Shown here in pieces: positions 47,766-62,600 of a stretch of DNA of 64,000 bases. The notes beneath the pieces were generated by a model that was given only the letters and a program-made list of their open reading frames with translations, made no database searches and was not told the origin of the DNA. The stretch is from assembly GCF_964355755.1 (NCBI RefSeq), contig NC_092675.1, positions 29,410,912 through 29,474,911 of the forward strand, given 5' to 3'. Positions within the stretch are counted from its first letter, which is position 1; each line of letters begins with the position of its first letter. Made by a program: the position numbers and the translations under genes. The DNA is from Antedon mediterranea (lineage: Eukaryota > Echinodermata > Crinoidea > Comatulida > Antedonidae).

Positions 47766-50137
47766 CAAACTCCCTAGACCCAGCCACATACTATAGGTCT
47801 ACAGGCCTAGGCCTATTACCTAGGGATAACGATGCAACATTAATAGCATACATTAACAAACTCCCTAGACCCAGCCACATACTATAGATCTACAGGCCTA
47901 GGCCTATTACCTAGGGATAACGATGCAACATTAATAGCATACATTAACAAACTCCCTAGACCCAGCCACATACTATAGATCTACAGGCCTAGGCCTATTA
48001 CCTAGGGATAACGATGCAACATTAATAGCATACATTGACAAACTCCCTAGACCCAGCCACATACTATAGATCTACAGGCCTAGGCCTATTACCTAGGGAT
48101 AACGATGCAACATTAATAGCATACATTAACAAACTCCCTAGACCCAGCCACATACTATAGATCTACAGGCCTAGGCCTATTACCTAGGGATAACGATGCA
48201 ACATTAATAGCATACATTGACAAACTCCCTAGACCCGGCCACATACTATAGATCTACAGGCCTAGGCCTATTACCTAGGGATAACGATGCAACATTAATA
48301 GCATACATTAACAAACTCCCTAGACCCAGCCACATACTATAGATCTACAGGCCTAGGCCTATTACCTAGGGATAACGATGCAACATTAATAGCATACATT
48401 GACAAACTCCCTAGACCCGGCCACATACTATAGATCTACAGGCCTAGGCCTATTACCTAGGGATAACGATGCAACATTAATAGCATACATTAACAAACTC
48501 CCTAGACCCAGCCACATACTATAGATCTACAGGCCTAGGCCTATTACCTAGGGATAACGATGCAACATTAATAGCATACATTGACAAACTCCCTAGACCC
48601 GGCCACATACTATAGGTCTACAGGCCTAGGCCTATTACCTAGGGATAACGATGAAACATTAATAGCATACATTGACAAACTCCCTAGACCCAGCCACATA
48701 CTATAGATCTACAGGCCTAGGCCTATTACCTAGGGATAACGATGCAACATTAATAGCATACATTAACAAACTCCCTAGACCCAGCCACATACTATAGATC
48801 TACAGGCCTAGGCCTATTACCTAGGGATAACGATGCAACATTAATAGCATACATTGACAAACTCCCTAGACCCAGCCACATACTATAGATCTACAGGCCT
48901 AGGCCTATTACCTAGGGATAACGATGCAACATTAATAGCATACATTGACAAACTCCCTAGACCCAGCCACATACTATAGATCTACAGGCCTAGGCCTATT
49001 ACCTAGGGATAACGATGCAACATTAATAGCATACATTGACAAACTCCCTAGACCCAGCCACATACTATAGATCTACAGGCCTAGGCCTATTACCTAGGGA
49101 TAACGATGCAACATTAATAGCATACATTGACAAACTCCCTAGACCCAGCCACATACTATAGATCTACAGGCCTAGGCCTATTACCTAGGGATAACGATGC
49201 AACATTAATAGCATACATTAACAAACTCCCTAGACCCAGCCACATACTATAGATCTACAGGCCTAGGCCTATTACCTAGGGATAACGATGAAACATTAAT
49301 AGCATACATTGACAAACTCCCTAGACCCGGCCACATACTATAGGTCTACAGGCCTAGGCCTATTACCTAGGGATAACGATGCAACATTAATAGCATACAT
49401 TAACAAACTCCCTAGACCCAGCCACATACTATAGATCTACAGGCCTAGGCCTATTACCTAGGGATAACGATGAAACATTAATAGCATACATTGACAAACT
49501 CCCTAGACCCGGCCACATACTATAGATCTACAGGCCTAGGCCTATTACCTAGGGATAACGATGCAACATTAATAGCATACATTGACAAACTCCCTAGACC
49601 CAGCCACATACTATAGATCTACAGGCCTAGGCCTATTACATAGGGATAACGATGAAACATTAATAGCATACATTGACAAACTCCCTAGACCCGGCCACAT
49701 ACTATAGGTCTACAGGCCTAGGCCTATTACCTAGGGATAACGATGCAACATTAATAGCATACATTGACAAACTCCCTAGACCCGGCCACATACTATAGAT
49801 CTACAGGCCTAGGCCTATTACCTAGGGATAACGATGAAACATTAATAGCATACATTGACAAACTCCCTAGACCCGGCCACATACTATAGATCTACAGGCC
49901 TAGGCCTATTACCTAGGGATAACGATGAAACATTAATAGCATACATTAACAAACTCCCTAGACCCAGCCACATACTATAGGTCTACAGGCCTAGGCCTAT
50001 TACCTAGGGATAACGATGCAACATTAATAGCATACATTGACAAACTCCCTAGACCCAGCCACATACTATAGGTCTACAGGCCTAGGCCTATTACCTAGGG
50101 ATAACGATGCAACATCAGAAATTAATAGCATACATTG
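47766..50137. repeat. 91-bp satellite, 26 units
   Basis: Head-to-tail units from ACAAACTCCCTAGACCC to AACATTAATAGCATACATT. The start of each unit is exactly 91 bases after the previous one over 25 intervals. The last unit has a 6-base insertion (CAGAAA). Each unit contains AGGCCTAGGCCT and CCTAGG palindromes. Units differ at a few fixed positions (CCCAGCC/CCCGGCC, AGATCT/AGGTCT, GCAAC/GAAAC, TTAAC/TTGAC). Confidence 0.97.
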
Positions 50138-50613
50138 CCTGTTAATATTTTGTATCAATATTAAAATAAAGAAAGAATTATGAAAATCTGACTTGTAGTT
50201 TTCGGAATATTGGGTCCAAAACATTGCCGAACGTTTTTAGCCACGAACGAAGTAAATAAATTAGCCGCGTGAAAACAAAACATCGATATACATTGATTTG
50301 CCGGTCTGGAACCATGCTGGAAAAGGTGTGAAAGACTATTATATCTAGGTCTGTCAATCCAAAAGTTGAAGTCATCCTGATTCAAATCCATACGTGATCC
50401 TCCATCAAGCTTTTTAACATGTTCTTCATATTTTCATATAGTCTTGTTTACTTTCATGACTACAAACCAACTATAATGTAGGTAAATATTCAATGTCAGA
50501 AGTTAATTCAAAGTGTACTAAACCATTTCTTTTTTTTCAGATTATCCCTAGCATTATTATGAACATTTGTTTGCATTTTATTTTTAACCACATTTTTTGT
50601 TTATATCTTACAG
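50138..50613. other. Spacer between satellite and CaMKII exon
   Basis: Contains a minus-strand frame at 50,161-50,391 with a fairly complex composition (MDLNQDDFNFWIDRPRYNSL...) that I do not recognise. It could be an unrelated exon or chance. No CaMKII N-lobe exon seen here. Confidence 0.35.
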
Positions 50614-53600
50614 TTCGTCTACATTACAGTATCCGTGTTGGTAACTTTCACTACTTCATTTTTGATCTGTGAGTAAATTCCATAATTTCTTTATGAACAT
50701 TTTGAATACAGTAGTATAAAAGACTTTGTTTTGTTTATTTATTTCATCAGCATAATTTACAATACGATGATACACAGCACAATACTGATTAAACAACAAA
50801 TTACATTTTCAATAAAAAAAAACCAAACAAAAACATTTTTTTTTTACCTGAGATTAATTTTATTGAGTTTAGTTTATTGGTAACGAACCACATGATTATT
50901 AAATTGCAATAAATAATACAGGTCAAGTTGAAATGTTAGATTTTTGGCCAAGTAGGATTTAGTAATAAAGTAACCTTTTAAGAGGAAATTTTAAATGTAA
51001 ATATGAGAATAACCTGCGACTTGCAGCTTACTGGGCTGAATTGCGCACAGTTGTGTACGACACACACACATTTTCTACTCACCTAAGTGTCCCTTCATGT
51101 CGAGTGCTGCCACCACACAACGCCTGTTTGTCTATCCACAATGACAGGGACTGAATGAACCAGTACACTGGAGTAACCCCCTACTCTGCCGAAAGATGCA
51201 CTGGATTATTTAAAGTGCACACGAGCCAAATGTGTACATTGACCCCCAGTTTTAAGCTGACACTTATCTGATTTTCAAACTTAAGTCGGCTTACACTTTT
51301 AGTTAAATGCGACATGTTTTTGTAGAGTTACCGGTGGAGAACTTTTTGATGACATTGTTGCAAGAGAGTACTATAGTGAGGCTGATGCAAGCCACTGTAT
51401 TCAGCAGATCATGGAGAGTGTTGAACATTGCCACAAGGCTAGTGTTATACATCGCGACTTGAAGGTATGATCTATTTATTTTTCAGCATCAGTATAAAGA
51501 TCACAAACACAAGGAATGGCAAATATATAGGAATAAACATAAAGAAACAACAAACATTTAAAGATATGAAAATAAAAACAGGTTTACATTTTTGTCTTCT
51601 TGTGCTTGTAGAGGAAAGCCTGTTAGTTACATTTTAGGAACCGATATATACATGTAGTAGGCACAAATGAATAACCCTGAAACAACAAACTTTGACAGGC
51701 CTAGCAAGCCAGGAGTGGATTACCATTGCTTGTAAAACAGACTCATGTACTAGGTGTATATTTTAAATATAGTAATAATGTTTTATACTGTTTTAATTAT
51801 AATCATCATTGTTGTTTGTTGTCTTTAAACAAAATATAATATACATATATAAATATTGTATACAACCTCATGAAAACCCTTTCTTGTGAACAAGTTGTTT
51901 CTGTTTTTTTAACAACAAAAAATTAAAATGAACAAAATTTATTTGTATTTTTACTGTTTATAGCCAGAGAATCTTCTGCTGGCAAGCAAAGCAAAGGGGG
52001 CCGCCGTTAAGTTGGCCGACTTTGGACTTGCTATCGAGGCTGAGAATGATAAACCTAGCTGGTATGGTGAGTACTAGCGGCCATTAGTCAATTTGAGAAA
52101 TAAAAACAGGTTAAATGAAGTTATGAGAATTTACTGATCGAGATAGAATATCAAATCTTTATAAATTGTATAAACTAAACAAATGAAAATGATGTTTATT
52201 TCAGGATTTGCTGGAACCCCAGGATACCTCTCCCCAGAAGTGTTGAGAAAAGAAGCATATGGCAAGCCAGTTGACATGTGGGCTTGCGGTAAGCCAACAT
52301 ATTTTAGATGGATTTAAATTTTTATACTGGAACTGAACTTCCTGAAATACCAAACCCCCTTAAACCTTTTCAAATTCATTCATTTATATATGACCAGTTT
52401 TGGGACACTGTGTGTCTGTTTTTATTTTTGTAACTTTTTAATTAAAATTTAAAATGCATATTATGTATTTTTTTTGGTTGTTATTTTACTCATCACCATT
52501 ATTGTTTGTTCTCCACACACAATCAAATGTATTATTATTTATAAGCACAAATGTATATATAGTGTATTATAAATCATATTGTCAAATTATTGAAACAGTG
52601 CTCATATTCAGAACATGATCTCATAATTGCGTCGAGTATAGCTCATTGGTGTAAGTTTCAAATAAGACTGAAACTTTTTCCAGAGTGTTGAATGTTTTGT
52701 AACTTATTTTCTTGTTTTTTAGGAGTTATCTTGTACATCCTTCTTGTCGGATATCCACCATTTTGGGATGAAGATCAACAGAAACTCTACAACATTATCA
52801 AACATGGCAAATATGATGTACTTTTGATTACTTTCTGTATTAATTATAATTCTAAATTGTTGTGATCAATGCATCATTTTTAAAATTACTTCAAATAAAT
52901 TGTGTATAAATTTATACCCTAATGATGATACATGACCAACATGTATAAAAATAAGTTAATGTACAAGGTTCTCATATCTTAGTTCTCATAATCTTACCAT
53001 TTTAATTTAAAACGTTTATACATCCAATTGTTATTCCTAAAATTGTTTTTTTTATGTTGACATACTATTTACAGAATTTCATAATATTTTGTTTTTATTA
53101 GTATCCGTCACCCGAGTGGGACACGGTTACACAAGAAGCCAAAGATCTTATAAACAGAATGCTTACTATAGAACCTAGTCGTAGAATTACTGCTTCCGAA
53201 GCGCTGAAGCATGCCTGGATTGCGGTAAGCAGTTTTGATATTATTTTATTTCCAAACCCAACCAACAGCAAAAAAAATTCGCCAATAACAATTAACATAT
53301 TATGTTTGGACCTCTATAATATATTCATTTAATTCATTCATCTTTTTATTTCGGAATACCATGGTGACATTCATAGCAAAAGAGAGACAAAAAAAAATCA
53401 TAAGAGCTCATACAACAAAAACAAAAATATATATATAAAGTCAATGCAACAAGGCATTTCATTGTATGTGCATTCTTGACACATTAAGAACTAATTCTTG
53501 ATTAGTAATGTTTTACTTGAGGTCAATGTATATAAAAAACAACAGATCACAATAGTTCTATAAATCACAAGTTTTTTTTTGTTCCTTTAAATCTATTACC

Positions 53601-56600
53601 AATGTAGGTATAAAATATAATACATGATATAGTAGGTAGTTAACTATTATAATGTCAACTTAGATTCTCAATTTTAACTGGTTAGAGGTGGCCTACATAC
53701 AGTAAGTAAGTTGAGTCTTCAATACAAATGATGCATAATTGTTGGCTACTACCTCTTTTTGAAATGGTACCTAAAATCTATGCAAATGTTACTTACACAG
53801 CACAGCCTAACTATAGGATACACACAATTGACAACTCAACGAACAAATTATAAAAATGACAATATTTTAAAAAGAAATTGAGCTCACCAAATTCTGTAAA
53901 CTTTCACTGGCTTATGGTTCAGTAATGTATACAATACATTTCTAAATTTTTGGAAATTTATCTCAATTTTTTTCAACTTCCTTATATCCTCTTTACGTCA
54001 AAACTGTTGTTGCTAGGCAACTTCTTATGCCCCCATGTATTCATCATGATCACATTACAATAAGGTTGGCACATGGAACTTAAATTGTGCACCCGATTTT
54101 GCTCTTAAGCTCTGTCTACACTATCAAACTTTATGTGACAAAAAAGTGTGATGTGCCCAAATATGGTAGTGACATGCTTAAATATGGTGGTGATATGACA
54201 TCATCATGTCCATATATAGGCACATCACATGTTTTTTTCACATAAAGTTTGATAGTGTAGACAGAGCTTAAGAAACCTAACCTACACTATACTCACATAA
54301 TGCCTTTATGACCTTTATGACCTTTATGACCTTTATGACCTATAACCTGACTGAATTACTAAAACAAACATTGTTACCAATAATTGACAATTGTCTAAAT
54401 TGGCTGTGTCTCAGTTTGCAGCACTTTGATTAATTGAAATGGTCATCCAAAGCACTTATGTACCAGCCAAATTAATTAAACATGCTTGAGCTTTATAACG
54501 TGTTTGAAGTTATCAAAATTAGGAGAATGTGTTCTTGAAACGCATGCCGTAGCATACCATTTACTTTAGCGATGATGATAGAATTTCTGGCTGTGATAAT
54601 TTTTAAATGTGATGTAATTAATTTGGCAAATAATGCTCTCCCACAGATTCTCAGAGAGAATAAATTAGAAGAAATATTTGGTGTTGTCTAAGTATTGCTC
54701 TTGAAAAAGCATGTTGTACTCGGATCATACAGAAAGAATGTGTTGATTGGATTCAAATTAATGTTAATATTTTAATTATTGAATGTTACTTATCTATATT
54801 TCAGAATCGTGAGCGTGTCGCCTCCTCTGTTCACAGACAGCAAACCGTGGACAGTTTGAAGAAGTTCAATGCCCGGCGCAAATTAAAGGTAAGATCATAT
54901 AATTGTCATCAACAAAATATTAAGTTTACTTGCAAAGGGTGTATTAAAATGGAATGGTCACCTTTATTTTTTTTTCTACAAGCATCCAAAAGCTTCCATT
55001 CAACAGGCTTTAAACTAACTAAATATTATTATGGATTTTATGTACTGGCACTATCAGACCCAGAGTAGCCTTTTTTCAAGCTTGAGGACAAATTTAAATA
55101 CCTTTATTTAAACCCACCTTATATTGGAAGAAGATGAACAAATACAAATTGAAAAGAGAATTGTATTGGAAGTATGTTAAAGACCTAAAAATGTTTTTTT
55201 TTCTTTTAACTTAGGGAGCCATTCTTACTACCATGTTGGTGTCCAAGAACTTCTCTAGTGAGTATACCTAAGTTACTTATTAATTATTGTCTGAATTCAT
55301 AGCAAATACATGATTGTTAAATGTGATTTGTGCATGTTGACAATGTTGTATTGACCCCTCTGATTATCAATAAATGCATGTACTATCAGACTATAATGAC
55401 TATGTCATCCATGCCTGTTATGTGATCGATTGCATTCAAGTGTTTTACCCTGCCATTGCAAAAAGTAATGTCACCACCAAAAACTATGCATTTCTGTTTA
55501 GACTAGCTTAGCAGTTTTATTTTTGAAAAATGTCTTGTTTTCAACGATATTAGAGAGTTACATTTAAAATTAAATGATATATCTAGAGATATATAATTAA
55601 AATAAATGTATTTCTCTTCAGTTTTATTTTATTTTTAAATACAAAAAGTGCACATTATTTTTTATTTTATTACATTGATTACCAATAGTCTGCATTTATA
55701 GAATCTTTTAAAATTCTCTTAACTATTTTTTAACTGATTAAATATTGTTAATAATTTTTAAAACTTGGACCAATTCTTATAAGAATTTTTTGTTTGTAAT
55801 TAATGCGATTGGATAGGAGGTGAGTTGGAATCGTCTAAACCATTATTTACATTTTTTCTCTCGCTCCGGCTTTTTAATCTTTGTACTGTTTGTATTAAAA
55901 TTTTTTGCCATAACCAAATTTTTGGGCAATTCTCTCCTGACTTTTTTTATTTATTTACATTCAAAGATTAGTTGAAAGAATGTGTAAATAAAAATTATTT
56001 TATTGGATTGAAAACAGTGTAACTTGTGTTCTTTTATTTAAAAAATGGATATAAAAATCATAGATAATTACCAATTTATTAATGATACTATAATCATAAA
56101 ACAAAACAAAAAACAAAAAGTTGTTTTTAATCCAATAATATTTTTTATTTATTTCCTGATTTCAATGTGTGTGTGCACTGTTAGTATTATGCATGGCTAA
56201 ATGAATCTTCAATTTTATGGTAAGGTCGGTCTAGCGGTTTTCTGATGAACTTTGTCAGATAGTAATAAACAAACAAATCTTTTTACTTGTTTATTTTTTA
56301 AAGTAAATATTATCAAATATAATCTATTAATTTTGGTTAATTTGAATTTTTTTTTAAATACTATTACAAAATTTGATTTCTAAGAAAGAAGAAGTATTAA
56401 AAGAAAACTCAAAAGTATTACTATTAAAAGAAAAAATATATTATATATGCAAAATGAATAAGCGGCATAACCTGCTATATTATTTCAACATTAATTAACC
56501 CATTTGATGTTTTTTTTTCTATCAACTGGTATTGGAATTTTTGGTTTTGGTAGATTTACATAAATTGGAAATTAAATAGCAAAATAAGCAGATAAACGTA

Positions 56601-59600
56601 TTTTATGACTAAATTAAAAATAAATATCATTGAGATTTGGATCAAACTTTCAAAAAGTACAGATTTTTTTTATAGATAAAATTCAATTAAGGTTTCATAC
56701 ACTTTTAACATGTTTATAGTAACCATGGTAACCTGGTATGTTCCCAGTATCCCAACATTTAGGTTTTGATCCAATATATTATCTTTGTTTACACAACTTA
56801 TAATTTTTGCACCTTTTCTTGTGGTAAATAGTTTGTGTTTTTTTTATATTTTTATTTTCAATATATAACATCATATCTTCATATTTTACAGCCTATAATA
56901 AGCTCTGTCTACACTATCAAACTTTATGCGGCAAAAAAATGTGATGTGCCCATATATGTACATGATGATATCATATCACTACCATATTTTAGCATATTAC
57001 TACCATATTTGGGTACATCACACTTTTTTGTCAAACTAGTTTGATAGTGTAAACAGAGCTTTATGAATGGTTTTTATTGCAGAATTTTTAAATTTGTCTT
57101 GATTTATATAATTTAGAATCGCATTTGAACTAAATATAGAACAAAATTGAACTTTAATTATGCACATTATTTTTTGCCATCTAAAACTGCAATATTCTTT
57201 TATTGTTTAATGCGGTTTTTAAAAATTTCAATTAAATTTCTGCATTTTTCTATGCCATCTATTTGTTTATACTTTTATTTTTATTATAATTTTTTTTTAA
57301 ATACAATACAGTATATATTTAATAGTAATTCCAAATGGCTAAAAATAGTCATTTTTGTCAAGAATAATATTTGTATTAAAATAGTCTTACATAATAGAAT
57401 TTATAAAATAATTGTGTAATGTGTTCTTAGTTAAATTGCACATTTAATTGAATGTGTCTTAATTTCAATGTTTTAAACATTTTTAATTTTGTATATATCT
57501 TATAATATACTGTATACATATATATCTAGTAGGTGTAACATTGTTCTTTTGTTACAATACCATGTTGTCAACAAAAAAGTACATTTCCTTTTTTTCTTAT
57601 TTCTCCTAAATTTAAACATTCTAAATAATGATTTATCATACTTATTGTTTCTGTACACACGCCTAAAGCTTGGTTCCAATTTGGATGCAATGACATTTAA
57701 GATAACCCATGTTGTGATTGGTCAACTTACTTACAGTGGGCTTACGTCCTTGCATTCCGTCCAAGTGGGAATCAAGCTAACGCTAAATATTAATTATTTA
57801 AACATTTTAAGGATCCGTTTTTTTACACATACCAACAAATATTTTTGGAATAGAATTTTCATGAAAATGAAATGTACTGATTTAGACAAATAAGACTATT
57901 TAAACATGGTGTTGTAATAATAGTAACAATATTAAAATAACTTTGATCAAGCTTATAGACAGACCTTACTGATAAATGGCACTGTATGTATACACGTTTG
58001 CTTTGTTATGACTACTTGCCTGATTCATTCGTTTTCATGTTTGTCGAAACATTCACTCATTTTTTCACAGCTTTCCGGGAGAAGAGTCAGAGCCAAGGTA
58101 TTTTGTTTTTTCATCGACTGATTTAATTTCTTTATTTTTCTTTCACATGTTTTGCTATTTTGGTCTTGGTTATCTCATTGTCACTTAGACAACATTGTTT
58201 GGTACATTGGATGCTAATACCGGTACTTGCTGTTACTGTAATAACCAATGAGAAATGCCCATATTAATAACCAATGAGAAATTCCCATATTAATAACCAA
58301 TGAGAAATGCCCATATTAATAACCAATGAGAAATTCCCATATTAATAACCAATGAGAAATTCCCATATTAATAACCAATGGGAAATTCCCATATTTATTT
58401 CCCATGCGAAGGAGATTATTACACAGTATTGAAAAAATCAACACTATGTACTGCCCTCTATCCTCCCTTACGCTGGTTCACACAACGCAAGGATGTAAAT
58501 ACACCGTAAGTAATTTGACCAATAATGATGCGATGGATCACCTGAACTGTCTCTAGCGTTTGGCCAACTCACTTGAGTTGCACCCACGTCGTCATGTTGC
58601 GTCCAAGTGAGAACTAATCTTTACATAATATTGGTGGTAGTAGTCTCGTGCTGAATTATTTTTCATTAACAAACAGTGCTTCAAAATCAATATTGTTGAT
58701 TGATAATTAGCATACAGTACCAGGTGTAGCATCTATATGTTTCAAATGATATTGTTCACATGGGTTTGTTTCAGCTTCTTATTATTATTTAGCATTAAAA
58801 CATCTGCTTGAAATGCCACCTTGCTTTTAGTTTCTCCATTTTAGCTTTATCATTTACATCATAAAGACTCTATAGCAGCTCTTCTATCTTAGCAACCCTA
58901 CGTTGAAAATAAACTGTTGACTTATTTTTATTTTCTAATTAAAATATTGGATTCAATTAATTCTATGATTTGGAAAGTGATTTCATTTTAATAGAAAATA
59001 CATTCTTCTCAACAGTTTATTTTCTTTTAATGATAAAATTTATATAATTATTGATATGGTATCTTTGGTATGTTAATAGTCATTTTTTACATATAATTAG
59101 AATTGTTTATTTTTCTATCTGTGCACTTCCCAATGAAAACATGAGAAATATGCATTTCCAGTGATCTTGCAAAAACCTATTGATTGACCTTGTTTAGTAG
59201 CAAACTTGATGACCTATGACATGACCTATGTGAATATAGGTATATTAGGCTGGGCTCAAAGCACACGATAACAACTAATAAATTCTATTCTAAAGTTTAT
59301 TTTTATTTTTTTGTCATTTTCTGCGTAGAATAGTTGTATATTTATTTCCTTTTGGTTATTTGGACCAACAAAATCAATAGTCATAATATATATTTTTAAA
59401 AGTTGTTGAGCTGGAAAACTGGAAAACAATACTATGATATTTTATATATTATTCTTTGTATATCATTTACAGTTCTATTTACTATACCTTTGAGCCTAGC
59501 CTAGTATTAGGTTTATATTTCATTATAGATATGTATGTAATATACATAAGTAACATAAATCATATGCAATTATTATGTTTGTGTATATGTTCATGTTTGT

Positions 59601-62600
59601 AGAGATGTACATTATAGTAGTTGTACTTCTACACATTTTTCTTTCCTTTATCAATACCTTTTTAACATTCTTCAATGTTGTTTTCCAATATTTAAACCAT
59701 AGTATAAACATACAAACCTCGTCATATCATTTTGCTGTTTTAAAACAACTTTTTGAGTAAATTCTTGCAAGCCCTAAAAGCAGTTTTGTTTTTCCAATAT
59801 TATACTTTGCAAGTATTGAGCCTTTCTTTTGTAAACTCTTCCAAGACCAAATGTCATACAATATGTACTTTTTATAATTTACATACATTTTAGATTTTAC
59901 CTACAGTTTCTACTATATGTGCTTGTTTTGTATAGATATATATTCTGGTGTTTGTTTTTTATTTCTGCTAAATATTATTTGCTATAGAAATTAGATCAGT
60001 GTCATCATCATGATCACCATCATCATGATCACCATCATCATCATGATCACCATCATCATCATGATTACCATCATAATCATGATCATCACCATCATCATGA
60101 TCACATTAATCATGATCACCATCATCATGATCACCATCATCATGATTACCATCGTCATCATGATCATCTTGATCACTATCATCATCATGATAATCATCAT
60201 CATCATCATCACCATCATGATCGCCATCATATTAAATAAAATCAATCCATTATTAGTTGCACCATAGTTTAGATTAGTTGACTAGAAACATGCAACAATT
60301 TTTCATTTATTACTATATTTACTGACAGTTAGCTATCTAGTTTCAAATAGAAAATAAATGATACTGTACATAAAATGACGGAAGTCCTATTATTACCCAA
60401 TATGGATCTTTTATCAATAAATCAACAAATAAATGTGACTAATTATGCTCGTTTTATTTACCTTTTCCTGTTGGAATTAGCATAACCGCCAAGAATACTA
60501 TTTATATTACAAAACCAATGCTGTTACAATTTTTCTTTCTTCATTTTTATCAGCTGGAGCCCTAAATTCAAAAGGTCTGAATGTCGAAATGTAGTATTTC
60601 CTCTTCCTAATAATCATAGGCTCTTATTACAAACAATGCTATATATTTACATATATTTAGATTGTATTATTACATAATAAGCTAGTTCTTTGTGTACTTT
60701 CCTTTTGCACAATTGTATATAGAACCTTTTACTCAATTTATTCAATAGTAGTTTTTTTCCTGTCCTCCTCCTATTGATGTATTTGTATATTTCCCAAATG
60801 ATTGTTTAAGCTCGGTTCCCACTTGGATGCTAGGACTAAGTCCAATGCAAGTAATTTGACCAATCACAATGCAATTGATCAAATTACTTGCGTTATGCTT
60901 ATATCCTTGCGTCCTACAGTAGTGGCAACCAAGCTTTAGAGAAAACACATTTGTGTAGTTCCTAGTCAGGTGACCCTATGCATTTGTTTGTGATTTTTTT
61001 TTCTGATTTTTTCTTTCTTATTTAAATTGTCCAGGTGCTGTTCAAGCTAAGTCAGGTTAGGAAATTCCTAAAAGATGCATGCGTTTTATTATTATTTAAA
61101 TAAAACTTTTGACATCTGTTACATTATGCAAATTTTATTTTATGCATCAGGAAACTAAGTTAATTGGTCAGATGTTTTTCTCTACTCTTATGTAACTTGT
61201 ACATGATCAGCCCCAATGAAACTACTCAGCGTTGGAGGTCTCCTTAGGAGTGCTAAACCAGGGGGACTATTCCCCTGTTTTACGCCACTGAACCCATCAC
61301 TCCAGCTGGTCATGTTCACATTCATACCACCAAATGCACTGATGACTATAGGCCTAGATTTAAACCCACCCAAGAATGACTTACTTATAGCAATTGTTCT
61401 CAAATGTACTCGGTTGTAAAGTACAATTTATGTCTGAGTAGACATCTCACCAACAAGCTGGTCACTACTGTATGTTAAATTTTAAAAAATTCTTATTTTT
61501 AATGTTTACAAATTAAAGTTGACATTAAATAAGTTGCATGTATACCAGTTGTCAAAGGTTTGTGGTTTTGCAGTTAGTTTTCTAAAAATTGTTTTTAATC
61601 TTTTAAACTTTCAGTTAAAATACTACTTACTGAGAAACTTGAGTTCTAATTTGACATTTTTAGATAATAAATATCCAACATATAATAGTAATTGCCTGCA
61701 TGGATTGTTTAATTAGTACCTATAGTTACAAAGCACTTTGTTTGCAATACGATTTTTCACAAAAACAATCTTTTAGTTCACATTTCCTAAATTAATATAA
61801 TACTTTGTATAATAGTTGATCTGTATAACATTATTCTCGTACCAAAGTGATTGTGTCAAATTCATCATATCAGCAGTGTTATTCTATACCTATCTACAAA
61901 TTTATGAAAGTTTAGGAATTGTTTTGAAGTGCTTTAGTTTAGACTGATTGATTAATAACTGATTGATCAATTTATTGATGTAATTATTGATTTATTGATT
62001 GATTGATTTTTTGATTGGTTAATTGATTGGTTAATTTATGGATTAATTGATTTAGTGATTGATTAATTCATTGATAGATTAATTTATTGATTAATTTATT
62101 GATTTATTGATTGATTAATTCATTGATAGATTAATTTATTTATTGATTTATTTATTGATTGATTGATTTTTAATTTATTGTTATTATTTTGAAGTTTCCA
62201 CTGATACCTTCATTGTAATTCATTATATTCTAATTAAATGAACCCTTTTTAAGTCTTTTATTCTAAATATTGCTAATACTATATTTTAATTTTCTGAATG
62301 TAAGTGAAGGTGCTGTGGTTTCAAGTACTGTTTTTTTGGTTTTGTTGAGCATTGATTTATACTAGGTGGCAGCTTAGTTTTATGTTTTAATACATTTTAT
62401 ATTTAACTTTAACTTTTTTTGGTTTTGTTGAGCATTGATTTATACTAGGTGGCAGCTTAGTTTTATGTTTTAATACATTTTATATTTAACTTTAACTTTT
62501 TTTGGTTTTGTTGAGCATTGATTTATACTAGGTGGCAGCTTAGTTTTATGTTTTAATACATTTTATATTTAACTTTAACATTAGGCAGATTAAATAAGAA

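Larger units (their letters stand above)
55258..58070 (+). other. CaMKII intron (2.8 kb)
   Basis: AT-rich. Contains the element at 56,899-57,063 and one at about 57,660-57,785. Reading frames here are AT-driven. No exon supported. Confidence 0.5.

Noticed and set aside
47766-50137. TAGGGATAAC in each satellite unit as a homing endonuclease (I-SceI-like) site or rRNA fragment
   Set aside because: Only the first ten bases match. The rest of the site and the flanking LSU rRNA sequence are absent.
47766-50137. CRISPR array
   Set aside because: Units are contiguous 91-bp repeats without unique spacers, in a eukaryotic genome.
60010-60267. Poly-Met/poly-Ile proteins on both strands
   Set aside because: Direct translation of an ATC/ATG microsatellite.
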